A DNA stretch of 64,000 nucleotides from Cherax quadricarinatus. Taxonomy: Eukaryota; Arthropoda; Malacostraca; Decapoda; Parastacidae. How positions within the stretch are numbered: the stretch's first letter is position 1; every line of letters starts with the position of its first letter. This document shows, piece after piece, positions 19,355 to 28,746 of this stretch. The translations under genes were made by a program, and so were the position numbers. The notes under the pieces were generated by a model that was not told where the DNA came from, searched no databases, and saw nothing but the letters and a program-made list of their open reading frames with translations. The DNA lies in the NCBI RefSeq assembly GCF_038502225.1, contig NC_091391.1:1028502-1092501 (forward strand). Direction: 5' to 3'.

Positions 19355-19485
19355 AAAGACCCCAGTGGAAATAAGCCACGCTGTGTGACTTTCTTGGGTT
19401 ATCCTGGGTTATTTACCCTATGTATGCTAGCTGTACTTTTGTGTACCTGAGCTTAAATAAACTTACTTACTTACTTAACCACTTT
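19355..19485 (+). mobile_element. LINE-type 3' tail with (CTTA)n end
   Basis: AAGACCCCAGTGGAAATAAG, GTGACTTTCTTGGGTTATCC and AATAAACTTACTTACTTACT. Same module as 2945-3090. Confidence 0.7.
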
Positions 19486-19514
19486 CTTGTCCTGTCACTC
19501 TGTTTACACTTTTT

Positions 19515-20190
19515 AAATATTGTAATAATCCCCCTCCATGAGGAAGCGGAAAAGAATCTTTCCTCTGCAAGCCATGTGTGTTGTAAAAGGCGACTAAAAT
19601 GCCGGGAGCAAGGGGCCAGCAATCCCTTTTCCTGTATACAGGCTTGGACTTCCAGCAGGCGTGTATGAGCGTGTTAGATAGGAGTGAATGGAGACGAATG
19701 GTATTTGGGACCTGACGATCTGTTGGAGTGTGAGCAGGGTAATATTTAGTGAAGGGATTCAGGGAAACTGGTTATTTTTATATTGCCGGACTTGAGTCCT
19801 GGAAATGGGAAGTACAATGCCTGCACTCTAAAGGAGGGGTTCAGGATATTAGCAGTTTGGAGGGATATGTTGTGTATCTTCATACGTATATGCTTCTAAA
19901 CTGTTGTGTTCTGAGCACCTCTGCAAAAACAGTGATAATGTGTGAGTGTGGTGAAAGTGTTGAATGATGATGAAAGTATTTTCTTTTTGGGGATTTTCTT
20001 TATTTTTTGGGTCACCCTGCCTCGGTGGGTCACCCTGCCTCGGTGGGTCACCCTGCCTCGGTGGGTCACCCTGCCTTGGTGGGTCACCCTGCCTCGGTGG
20101 GTCACCCTGCCTCGGTGGGTCACCCTGCCTCGGTAGGTCACCCTGCCTTGGTGGGAGACAGCCGACTTGTTGAAAAAAAAAAAAAAATTA
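19515..20190 (+). mobile_element. RTE LINE 3' portion with eight-fold 18-bp expansion
   Basis: At 19640-19712 the plus strand encodes GLDFQQACMSVLDRSEWRRM, then VFGT and a stop. This is the C-terminus of the 9910-11697 protein with a few changes. The 3' untranslated region follows, then eight copies of GGGTCACCCTGCCTCGGT (about 20008-20152), GGGAGACAGCCGACTTGTTG and poly-A. The upstream 19515-19640 block, GGCGACTAAAATGCCGGGAG, is not LINE coding sequence, so this copy is chimeric or belongs to the related non-autonomous family. Confidence 0.8.
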
Positions 20191-20560
20191 CTCAAGTTAA
20201 AAAAAAGAAAACTTTTGTTTTTCATTTTAGGGCACGCTGCTTCGGGGGGATACAGTCAGTTTGTTGAAAGAAGAAGAAAGAAGAATAAATTCCAATAGAA
20301 TAAATAGCTTACTTTAACATGCTTCTTTACATTCTAGTAAGTAAGTTAGTAAGTAAGTAAGTTTATTCAGGTATACACAAATACAGTTACATAGAATTAT
20401 CATACATAGCAGCATATGTGTAGAGAACCTGGGATAACCCAAAAAAGTCAGACAGAGTGACTTATTTCCATTGGGGTCCTTTTACCTTATTATTATAATA
20501 TAAAGGTTATAATATTTTCTTATTATTCTACCATGAAGATAACATCTTATTATCATACTA

Positions 20561-20780
20561 AAAAGACTATCTACTACACGAGGGTCATTAAGACTATCTA
20601 CTACACGAGGGTCATTAAGACTATCTACTACACGAGGGTCATTAAGACTATCTACTACACGAGGGTCATTAAGACTATCTACTACACGAGGGTCATTAAG
20701 ACTATCTACAATACGAGGGTCATTAAGACTATCTACAATACGAGGGTCATTAAGACTATCTATAATACGAGGGTCATTAC
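20561..20780. repeat. 27-bp tandem repeat (about 8 copies) in the LINE 3' region
   Basis: Unit AAGACTATCTACTACACGAG followed by GGTCATT. The last copies near the coding end carry ACAATACGAG or ATAATACGAG. The repeat begins directly after the LINE stop codon region. Confidence 0.9.
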
Positions 20781-20808
20781 TAGGAATAAGGTAAAATTTA
20801 CACGTATG

Positions 20809-23800
20809 TTAGCTAAAAAATAGAAAATCATTCCCCTCCCTTTCTGTAGCTACATTCATCAGACACCTTTTGGCACTCTTCTTGAACTGGTTCATGCTAT
20901 GACTGGCTTTGACATGTGCGGGCAGTCTGTTCCATTCCTTTATTGCTGTACAATAAAAGGTGTTTGACGCCTGGCCACTGACTGTGGGTACTACAAAGTT
21001 GTGCTCTCTCCCCCTAGTACTATGATTGCTTTGGTTCCCAACCTTGACAAAATTGACAGCAAGATATTCTGGACACTGTTTGTGAGCAATTTTATAAACA
21101 TGATTTAGCTTCAGTTGTTTTACTCTGTTTTCAACATTCAGCATATCCAACTGCTGTAATTCATCCCGGCCTACATGTTCTCTTGGTCCCAGCCCCAGGA
21201 TGAATCTTACGATTTTGTTCTGGGTGATTTGCAGTCTATCTTTCAGTTTTTTTGTCAAGGCAGAGTACCATGAAGAGCAAGCGTAATCCATATGGCATTG
21301 TATAAGGGCTAGACATAGGGTCCTGCGAGCCTCAGTAGGTAGACACTGTGCTTGTCTATACAGGAACTTCAGTCTGGCATTCGCTTTCTTTACTACACTG
21401 TTCCCTATCAATTCTCCTGACATGCATGGGTCAAAGGGGATTCCCAGATATTTTACTGATGAAACCAAAGTGATGGGCTCCCCATTACACTGAACTTTAA
21501 AATTATTTACCCTTCTCAGTTTATGTTTCGTGTCAAAGAGAATGGCTTCAGTTTTCCCTAGGTGTAATGATAGTTTGTTGTCTACTAACCATTTGCTGCA
21601 GGACTCCAGTTCCAGTGTTAAAACATTAGCAATATCTTGTGGGTCTTTACCTGTCACTAACAGAGCACTGTCATCTGCATACAGTAGGAGTTTGCACTTG
21701 ACACTGATAGGCATATCATTGACATAGCATAAGAATAATAAGGGACCCAGGATACTACCTTGGGGAACTCCACATGTTATCGGCAGGGGTTCTGATTCCG
21801 TTTTGTTGATTTTGACTATTTGTCTCCTGTTGCTAAGGTAGGACTTAAACCAGTCTACAGAACCTATACCGATAGCTTGAAGTTTCTTACATAATATATT
21901 GTGGTTGACAGTATCGAAGGCCTTTTGCAGGTCTAAGGTTACCATACCTATGAGGTTCCCCTTTGACATTTCTGTTCTCAGGTAATCCATCAGATTAATA
22001 AGGGAGGTGTTGGTTGAGTAGGTTCTTCTAAAGCCCGATTGATAGCTATGGAGAATGTTGTTGTCATTAAGGTACTTAACTACTTGAGACTACACTGCCC
22101 TCTCTAGAATTTTAGATATTATACTGAGTATACTAACAGGCCTATAGTTGCTTACATCAGACCTACTATTTTTCTTGAAGATAGGAGTAACTCTGGCCTC
22201 CTTGAACCCCTCTGGTACGGTATTAGTGGTGATTGATAGATTTATTATGTGAGCAATAGGGATTGACAGTTCAGAAGCACCATCTTTTAGGAACTTAGAC
22301 GGGATGTTATCAGGGCCTGTGCTCTTAGTTGGGTTTAACCTGCTTAGTTCTTTTTGAATAAAGTCATGAGATACACTTACTAGTTGACAACTGTTTGGGG
22401 TTACCCCTTTATTGGTATAGTATGTTTGAAACTTATCAGAGTCTGTGTTAAAGGTATTTGATGCAGCTGGTAGTTTACTTACTAGTGTTGATGCAACAGA
22501 TGTGTAGTATGAATTAAAGCAATTTGCCACCTTAGATGTTTCGTGGCATACCTCATTATCGATAGTGAGTACTATGTTAGACCTATCTACTGGCTTATGG
22601 CTATACCCCAACTGTTTTAGTTGTTGCCAGAGCTTTCTGGGGTTATGCTTATACTCTTCAATTTTTGAGCAATAGTGCTTTGCCTTTGCTCCTTTTATAA
22701 TTCTCTGTACTCTGTTCCTCACCCTTTGGAATTCATTTAGTGCTGCAATATCCTGTCTGTTTGCTTTAAATCTTTTTAGCAGCTGGTCTCTGAATTTCAT
22801 ATTATCTAATATCTCAGTAGTCATCCAGGGTTCAGTTCTTCGTTTAATCCTAACCCTAACCTCTTTAACTGGAGCAATATTATCAAGGATGATAGTGAAC
22901 ATTGTTTTGAATTTTTCCCAGGCATCGTTTACGTCCGTGCAACTCGTTATCTCTGTCCAGTCACAATTGTGTAGCCTATTTACCAGTGTTTCTTTACTGT
23001 ACTTTCTAGTTGACCTCATTTTTATTGTCCTGTGTAGGCCTATCCTATCCCTAGTGGTTTTCCTGGTGCAGTAAATGATGAAATGATCACTAAGACCTGT
23101 GGTAATGACGCCTGACTGACTAATGTTCTCAGCGCGGTTACAAAGTATGTGGTCAATTAGGGTGGCTGAGAACTGTGTGATCTGGGTTGGTGTATTAATT
23201 AGTTGAGTGTAACTATTTAATCCTAGAATTTGCTTATACCTTTTGCATAGCCCATTATTTTGCTGCTGAAAACAGATGTTGAAGTCGCCCAGTATTATTG
23301 TCTCACAATTGTTTTCAACTCCGGACAAGACTCTGGAAAAGTCTTCTAAGAACTGGTCCTGGGTAGGAGGGCGGTAACTAGTTCCTACTAAGATGGGTTT
23401 GGTCTTGGGAAGCAGCACTTCAAACCATAGAATCTCCAGTTTTTTGTTATTTAAATCAGGTCTTGGGTTGTAAGCTAAGTCATTTCTAATGTAGGCACAT
23501 ACTCCACCACCCTTTCTGTTCCTATCTAAGCGTTTTATATTGTAACCTTCTATTTTGACCTCGTCGTCAGTCACTGTATCATCCAACCAAGATTCAGAGA
23601 TGGTTATAACTGCCGCCCTAATTTTGTTAGCTAGAATCTCTGCCAATTTAGGAAGAAGTGATCTTGCGTTGACATGAATAAAGTGAAGGCCTGTTTTCAT
23701 AAAACAATCATAATCATCAATATATGGCAATGGGTCATTTGTATTAAAAATAGGTAAATCAATGTCATCACTGCTAAAGGGTAACTGTGCCAAAGTGCAT

Positions 23801-24360
23801 TTGTTACACACAAAATGAATTCTTGCACCATTGCTATAATTGTACATACATCCATCATGCACCCACCCCTTACACATTTTACATAAGGTGCCTTTTCTGT
23901 TTTTCATGCGTGCTTTAGTACAGTGTATGCACCTGTTTGGTGGTGTTTGAGATAATAATGGCTGTATTGTCTCACAGTGACCTATGTATGCATTACATAT
24001 GGAGTTAAGGTTATCATTCCTAGCTACGAGACCGTCATTATCACCGTCATTTATCTGTCTGTTTTGCCTCTGCACAATAGTTTGAGGTCCTGGATTAATT
24101 TGGATATCACCACTTAAGAGCGCTACAATAAGAGCTGTGTGCCACTGTTTTTGTTTGGGTATGCGGTGTTGCCATACCTTGCGGCGATAGTGATATTTAC
24201 TTTTCTGGTAGGATGGCAACTGTTGGGCTTTTACTGTCCAGGGCGCTGTTACTCCATTCACCTTTTCCAGCCCCCATGACTGATTTCTTTCTTCATGGAA
24301 TTGAAGAAAGATAAATATAATTATGGCAGCCTGTACCCCCCTAATGCCTGCCATTTTCAC
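20809..24360 (-). pseudogene. LINE ORF2: PHD finger, endonuclease, reverse transcriptase
   Basis: One frame of 1184 codons broken by a single TAG at 22092-22090; the frame resumes without shift and runs to 20809. Residues 8-21 are hydrophobic. LLSGDIQINPGP at 81-92 resembles a 2A ribosome-skipping site. A C4HC3 PHD-type finger has Cys144, 147, 160, 163, His168, Cys171, 185, 188. The endonuclease shows HVNARS (Asn231), SESWLDD (Glu256), GDFN (358-361), IDH (402-404) and SDH (424-426). The RT, after the stop, has LDLQKAFDTVNH, CGVPQGSILGPLLF and YADD. This domain set is that of CR1/L2-like non-LTR retrotransposons, which nick target DNA and reverse-transcribe their RNA in place. One nonsense mutation is the only visible defect, so it is young or is kept open by sequence error. 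Confidence 0.9.
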
Positions 24361-25540
24361 TCTTCGCTCTTTTACTCATATACAATAATATTTATTTCTC
24401 TTTTCCAGTCCCTAGTACACTTAGTATCTGCTTTAGCAATCACCACTGAGTTACTAGTAAAATTTCCTCTTCAAAACCCTCTTCACTGCTCACTTTTCCC
24501 TTAACTTCACAAACCCCTTACAGTTAACCCCTTATTACACACTCCCCTTCCCACCTCACTTCACAGTCTGGCTTCACCAATTACCTTCTAACTCCTTTCC
24601 ATTCTGGTAGACCAGAAAGGTTTAATCAATGGTTTTATCCTTCCAAATCCCCCTCAATTCCATTTATTGGGGGTTGTGTGGTGTTGTTGACTCCTGACCT
24701 GTTCTGCTGTCTCAGCCATTTTTAAAACACTGAGGGGAGTAACGCCACCTACAACCTGACTTTCCTTGAGCTTATAGATATATTTGGCGTTTTCTGCTAT
24801 GATTCTCTCACTGTACACTCACTGGTCAGCTGAATATAGGTCAGCTACTAAAACATTAACCTTGACTGTTTAACTATTCACTTCTTTCCCACGACTGGCA
24901 CTGAGGGATATCCGACCTATAACCTTGGAGTTTTGTACTGTTGATTTGACGATGTCTCCTGTGTTTCCCTCTGGTTAGCACTGGTGATATGATGGTGGTA
25001 CAGATATAATGTTACTGTCAACAGATGAACGCCAGTAAAGATGAGAATTTCACATCACTAGTTGTACGTCTGACAGTAGCTGCTGTTTGGATGCCGGTCA
25101 GCCATGTTTAAAGGCTCAATTCTTTCCCTTGTTTGGCACTGAAGAAAAAAGTCCTAAAGTCCTACAGACCTGTCATTTCCTTGGAGATTTAGTTGATCAG
25201 GTTTTCTGCCATGTTGTCTTCCCGTTGAACACTGGTGCAGTTGATATGGAGGTCAGTTATTTCATTGGAGTGGAAAACGTCTCATGTCTGGTTCACGTCT
25301 GGTAGCAGGTCTGGTACTTGAATGCCGGTCCCTCTTTTGTCATATTTAGTCCATTTCGTTGTCGTCACCGTCAGTTTTTATGTCACTATGGGTTCCTTGC
25401 ATGTTGTTGCAGCAGTACTTGCAAATGTGGCCATCACTGGAGTTTGGATAGGCCCAGGGGACGGCAAGATATAGGAGCAGCCTTGTTGCTGCTTGCTGCG
25501 GCTACGGCAAGTGAGGCAAACTGATCATGTCAGGATATAC
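24361..25540 (-). other. possible LINE 5' untranslated region
   Basis: No gene. The sequence upstream of the LINE frame is pyrimidine-rich on plus (24361-24600) and less AT-rich than its surroundings, and it may be the 5' untranslated region and promoter of the LINE. Short plus-strand frames at 25087-25305 and 25318-25524 have no recognisable motifs. The boundary at about 25540 is a guess from the change in composition. Confidence 0.35.
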
Positions 25541-25559
25541 GACTAAGTGTTGAAGGCAT

Positions 25560-25707
25560 GGATCATGCCCACGATTTCTATAACTGGCACGCACATATAA
25601 TCCGTCATTTGGATCCACTTAAAAACTTATTAATAATGCCGATGAGTTGTATAATTAGCATGCACATATAATCTATCATCGTTTGGATCCACTTATAAAC
25701 TTTGTTA
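25560..25707. repeat. degenerate direct repeat split by a MITE
   Basis: CACGCACATATAATCCGTCA / TTTGGATCCACTTAAAAACT recurs as CATGCACATATAATCTATCA / TTTGGATCCACTTATAAACT. A third start (TTCCGATGCATTCTATAACT) follows the MITE at 25940. Confidence 0.6.
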
Positions 25708-25939
25708 TTAACCCCTAAACTGTCCAAGCAGATCTACATTCATATGCGTAGTGCTCCAAAAGTAGATCTATGTTTTTTTTTATATATTTTCAAATATATA
25801 TAAAAAAAAGTAGATCAAAGTTTTTTTTACACGTTTTCAAATTTTCAAATGTAAAAAAAAAAAAAAAAGATCTACTTTTTTTACATACTTTCAAATGTTG
25901 AAAAAATGTAGATCTACGTTTGGACAGTTTAAGGGTTAA
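25708..25939. mobile_element. piggyBac-like MITE, third copy
   Basis: TTAACCCCTAAACTGTCCAA at the left and TTTGGACAGTTTAAGGGTTA at the right, TTAA on both sides. The interior alternates GTAGATCTA words with A/T runs. It lies 66 bp downstream (in gene sense) of the middle G6PD exon. Confidence 0.8.
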
Positions 25940-26004
25940 TTCCGATGCATTCTATAACTAAATTATTAATGTTTTTGAAGCAAAATTGACGTTATTCATA
26001 ATAC

Positions 26005-26156
26005 CTGACAAAGTGCATTTGTGATCCACAGAAAACATCAAGTATGAGTCTCTCATATGCATCAGGCAACTTGGCACCTCTGTAGCGTTCTCCATATGTC
26101 AAATCCAATTCTGTCTCCTCCAGGCCAAATGACATGCCGGGGGTTTTAGTCATCAC
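26005..26156 (-). CDS. G6PD: glucose-6-phosphate dehydrogenase, penultimate exon
   Basis: The exon begins after acceptor CCGCAG (AG at 26157-26158) and ends at 26005 before donor GTATTA. It reads [20 protein letters not shown], then [20 protein letters not shown] and [10 protein letters not shown] plus AG of an Arg codon. It matches animal G6PD between human residues 404 and 454. The Asp of ELDLTYG aligns with human Asp421 of the structural NADP+ site. It enters in phase 0 and leaves in phase 2, and splices in frame to 17400. 152 nt, no disruption. Confidence 0.96.
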
Positions 26157-26239
26157 CTGCGGAAATCAGAACAATATATATAGAGAGCAAAGTAATATTT
26201 ATGGAGGGATCCAAGAAAATTGGTTAGTTGGACTTAAGT

Positions 26240-26345
26240 CCGACTAACCGGTCCTAAGACAATGAAAATAAGACACTGACTCCTTTTTTTTTGGGTTGTC
26301 CTGGGTAATCAACACATATACGTATTACTATGTGACGTGAAATTT
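26240..26345 (+). mobile_element. LINE/SINE 3' module fragment
   Basis: CAATGAAAATAAGACACTGA and TTTTTTTTGGGTTGTCCTGG, then GTAATCAACACATATACGTA. Diverged copy of the shared 3' module, inside the intron between the two downstream exons' neighbour sequence. Confidence 0.5.
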
Positions 26346-26493
26346 CAGCCTTACAAGTCTTTTGTTCTCCTATTATATTTACTAATCCTTGATAATATGA
26401 GAAATCACAAAAGCATATGGAATTTCACTATTTATCACCATGGTTACTTTGCACATTGCATGTTACAATGTATGATAGTTCTACTCATATATA

Positions 26494-26696
26494 CAGTGGA
26501 CCCCCGGTTTACGATGTTATTGCATTCCAGAAGTATGTTCAGGTGCCAGTACTGAACGAATTTGTTCTCATAAGGAATATTGTGAATTAGATTAGTCCAT
26601 TTCAGACCCCCAAACATACACGTACAAACTCACTTACATAAATACACTTACATAATTGGTCGCATTGGGAGCTGATCGTAAAGCAGGGGTCCACTG
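26494..26696 (-). mobile_element. 203-bp pogo/Tigger-like MITE, inverted copy
   Basis: CAGTGGACCCCCGGTTTACG at the left and TCGTAAAGCAGGGGTCCACTG-type right end (to 26696), flanked by TA. Its interior is the reverse complement of the 6309-6511 and 26862-27064 copies, more diverged than they are from each other. Confidence 0.82.
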
Positions 26697-26861
26697 TACT
26701 TGTACCTAAATAAACTTACTATACTCCTTTTACTAGGATTGCTAAAGTTAATATTTTTGCAAAAAACCTTCAGTCACAAAATAAGATAAAATTAGATCAA
26801 AGTTAGAATAGCTGAGACATAAAACACGTGCAATACCTGGGTATCTTTGTTGAGAGAAATA

Positions 26862-27064
26862 CAGTGGACCCCCGCATAACGATTACCTCCGAATGCGACC
26901 AATTATGTAAGTGTATTTATGTAAGTGCGTTTGTATGTGTATGTTTGGGGGTCTGAAATGGACTAATCTACTTCACAATATTTCTTATGGGAACAAATTC
27001 GGTCAGTACTGGCACCTGAACATACTTCTGGAGTGAAAAAATATCGTTAACCGGGGGTCCACTG
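26862..27064 (+). mobile_element. 203-bp pogo/Tigger-like MITE, young copy in G6PD intron
   Basis: Same ends and length as 6309-6511, with about three substitutions between the two. TA at both flanks. It lies in the intron between G6PD exons, 276 bp from the 27340 donor. Confidence 0.85.
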
Positions 27065-27243
27065 TATATTGCACACCAGCAGCTTTGTAAATTTAATACG
27101 TAGATTTGAGAATGGAGTCTTTATAGTGGAACCAGAGGAAGAATTGGCATCATGTAGTGGTAGAAGGTGTGGTTAGATGTGAGTGGGGCCTCCCTAGTGG
27201 AAGAACGTCTGACTTATAAGGTGAACCAGTCTTCTCCCACTGT

Positions 27244-27365
27244 GACTTTGCAATAAATGCCTTCTCACCACACTGACCTTGCAATAAATGGTTTCTCAGC
27301 ACACTGACCTTGCAATAAATGGCTTCTCCCCACACTGACCTTGCAGTAAATGGCTTCTCCAGGCT
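27244..27365. repeat. G6PD: 31-bp tandem duplication over a G6PD 5' splice site
   Basis: The word TTGCA(A/G)TAAATGG(C/T)TTCTC recurs at 27248, 27279, 27310 and 27341, spacing 31 bp each. On the minus strand each copy reads GAGAAGCCATTTATTGCAAG followed by GTCAGTGTG, that is, the exon end and its donor. The copy at 27341 carries the real exon end (TACTGCAAG|GTCAGT). The one at 27248 has AAAGTCAC in place of AAGGTCAG. Confidence 0.93.
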
Positions 27366-27473
27366 GGACACGGATAACAAGTTCGTTCCTCTTGCTCTGG
27401 TTGTGGAAGATGTCCCCGGCCACCTCACGGTATTGGATCCTCACCTCCGCCTTCCTCTCATTGAGTGCTTTAC
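27340..27473 (-). CDS. G6PD: glucose-6-phosphate dehydrogenase, third-last exon
   Basis: After acceptor CACAG (AG at 27474-27475) the exon supplies the last two bases of a Gly codon, then [40 protein letters not shown] and IYCK, ending before donor GTCAGT (27339-27338). It corresponds to human residues 359-403. Lys and Arg of ERKAEVR, Arg of VIRVQP, and Tyr and Lys of IYCK align with human Lys366, Arg370, Arg393, Tyr401 and Lys403 of the structural NADP+ site. It is spliced in phase 0 to 26156. The preceding exon was not found within the remaining 36.5 kb of the window. Confidence 0.96.
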
Positions 27474-27539
27474 CTGTGAACAAACACACGTTAGGAACAA
27501 ACTCACGTATATAACACATTAACATGTGTATGTGTGTGT

Positions 27540-27915
27540 ACTCACCTAACTGTGGTTGCAAGTCAGAGCTCCTGGCCCCACCTCTTCACTGGTTGCCACT
27601 CTCTCCCTGCTCCATGAGCTTTTATCATACTTCTTAAAGCTATGTACAGATCCTGCCTCCACTACCTCACTTTCCAGACTATGTATTCCACTTCCTGACA
27701 TCTCTGTGACTGAAGAAGTACTTCCTAACATCCCTGTGAGTCATCTGAACCTTCAACTTCCAACTGTGACCCCTTGTTGCTGTGTCCCACCTCTGGAACA
27801 TCCTGTCTCTGTAAACCTCGTCGATTCCTCTCAGTATTTTATATGTCGTTATCATGTCCCCCCTATCCCTCCTTTCCTCCAGTGTTGAAATTTGCATTCC
27901 TTCTAAATCACATTA
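27540..27915 (-). pseudogene. LINE RT C-terminal fragment
   Basis: The minus frame reads LEERRDRGDMITTYKILRGI, then RDRMFQRWDTATRGHSWKLK and HRDVRKYFFSHRDVRKWN, the C-terminal end typical of CR1/L2-like LINEs. The downstream part on plus at 27550-27680 is the same 3' end as 46300-46440. It lies in the 27.5-kb region just upstream of the G6PD exon. Broken and 5'-truncated. Confidence 0.8.
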
Positions 27916-28100
27916 ATTTCAGTTTATTTTCTGAATGGTGTGGGTGGCATCCTGGGTATAAAAATTAACCTAAGTTGAGGGAAATGCTCAGCATAACAAG
28001 GGACTTTCTATATAGTAGTATGTCACTGATGTCAGCTATGGTCTGTATAAGTTGTATCATGTACTGGTAGAAATAAAAGATTATTAAGATAAGAGATAAG
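27916..28100. other. no gene seen
   Basis: Unique-looking spacer, no feature supported. Confidence 0.35.
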
Positions 28101-28455
28101 ATTTTGTTGGGATTTTTAACCCCCAGAGGGTCAGCCACTCAGGATAACCCAATAAAGTCAGTGCATCATTGAGGACTGTCCCCCAGGATGCCATCCCCAC
28201 CATTCCACTAACACCCAGGTACCTACTTACTGCTAGGTGAACACTGACAGTAAGTGTAGGCTGACTAACACCCAGGTACCTACTTACTGCTAGGTGAACA
28301 CTGACAGCAGGTGTAAGGTGACTAACACCCAGGTACCTACTTACTGCTAGGTGAACACTGACAGCAGGTGTAAAGACACACGCCCAATATTTCCACCTGT
28401 GCCGGAGATCGAACCACGGACACTCAGTGTGTACAGCGAGAGCGTCGCCTTTCAT
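28101..28455 (-). mobile_element. tRNA-derived SINE with three-fold internal repeat
   Basis: Minus strand: B box GGTTCGATCTCC (complement of 28404-28415), then three copies of a roughly 60-bp block with CTGTCAGTGTTCACCTAGCA and GTAAGTAGGTACCTGGGTGT, then GGGGACAGTCCTC, CTTTATTGGGTTATCCTGAG, and the 3' end GTTAAAAATCCCAACAAAAT. A different SINE segment is expanded here than in the copies at 1-560 and 31953-33210. Confidence 0.75.
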
Positions 28456-28486
28456 TATTGTTGTTATTATTAATAGTATTACAAAT

Positions 28487-28590
28487 ATAACAACCTGGTT
28501 GATCAGTCCCTGATACACCACCAGGCCTGATCATGGACCGTGCCAGGGGGGCGCTGACCCCTAAAACAACCTCCATGGCTGTCTCCCAAG
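28487..28590 (+). mobile_element. CR1/Jockey-like LINE 3' end
   Basis: CAACCTGGTTGATCAGTCCC, CACCACCAGGCCTGATCATG and GGGGGGCGCTGACCCCTAAA, the plus-strand 3' terminus of the family. Confidence 0.7.
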
Positions 28591-28746
28591 TTATACCAGC
28601 ATAATATGAAGTTGATCAGCAAATAATATTACATTTACGACTGCCGCCACGAAGAGTAATTTAACCAAAAGAAAATACAAGCGGTGAAATGTAGCTGGCG
28701 TCCTTGTGGTGTGTTGCAATAACCCAGACAAGTTGTAACAACACTG

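Larger units (their letters stand above)
20336..24360 (-). mobile_element. near full-length CR1/L2-like LINE in the last G6PD intron
   Basis: In minus-strand order: a long protein frame (24360-20809, one stop), a 27-bp tandem repeat in the 3' region (20561-20780), the module CCCCAATGGAAATAAG / TTTTTTGGGTTATCCCAGG (20415-20485), and a terminal AATAAACTTACTTACTTACT run ending at 20336. The 5' untranslated region may reach beyond 24360, possibly to about 25540, but I cannot fix its edge. It is inserted between G6PD exons in the same orientation as the gene. The link between the coding part and the 20336-20485 tail is inferred from position and polarity. Confidence 0.8.

Noticed and set aside
25087..25524. 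Two short plus-strand frames near the LINE 5' side
   Set aside because: No recognisable domain, and they lie antisense to the likely LINE 5' untranslated region.
27679..27897. Possible host exon upstream of G6PD
   Set aside because: The translation (HRDVRKYFFSH and neighbours) is a LINE C-terminus and matches 46160-46381, not G6PD.
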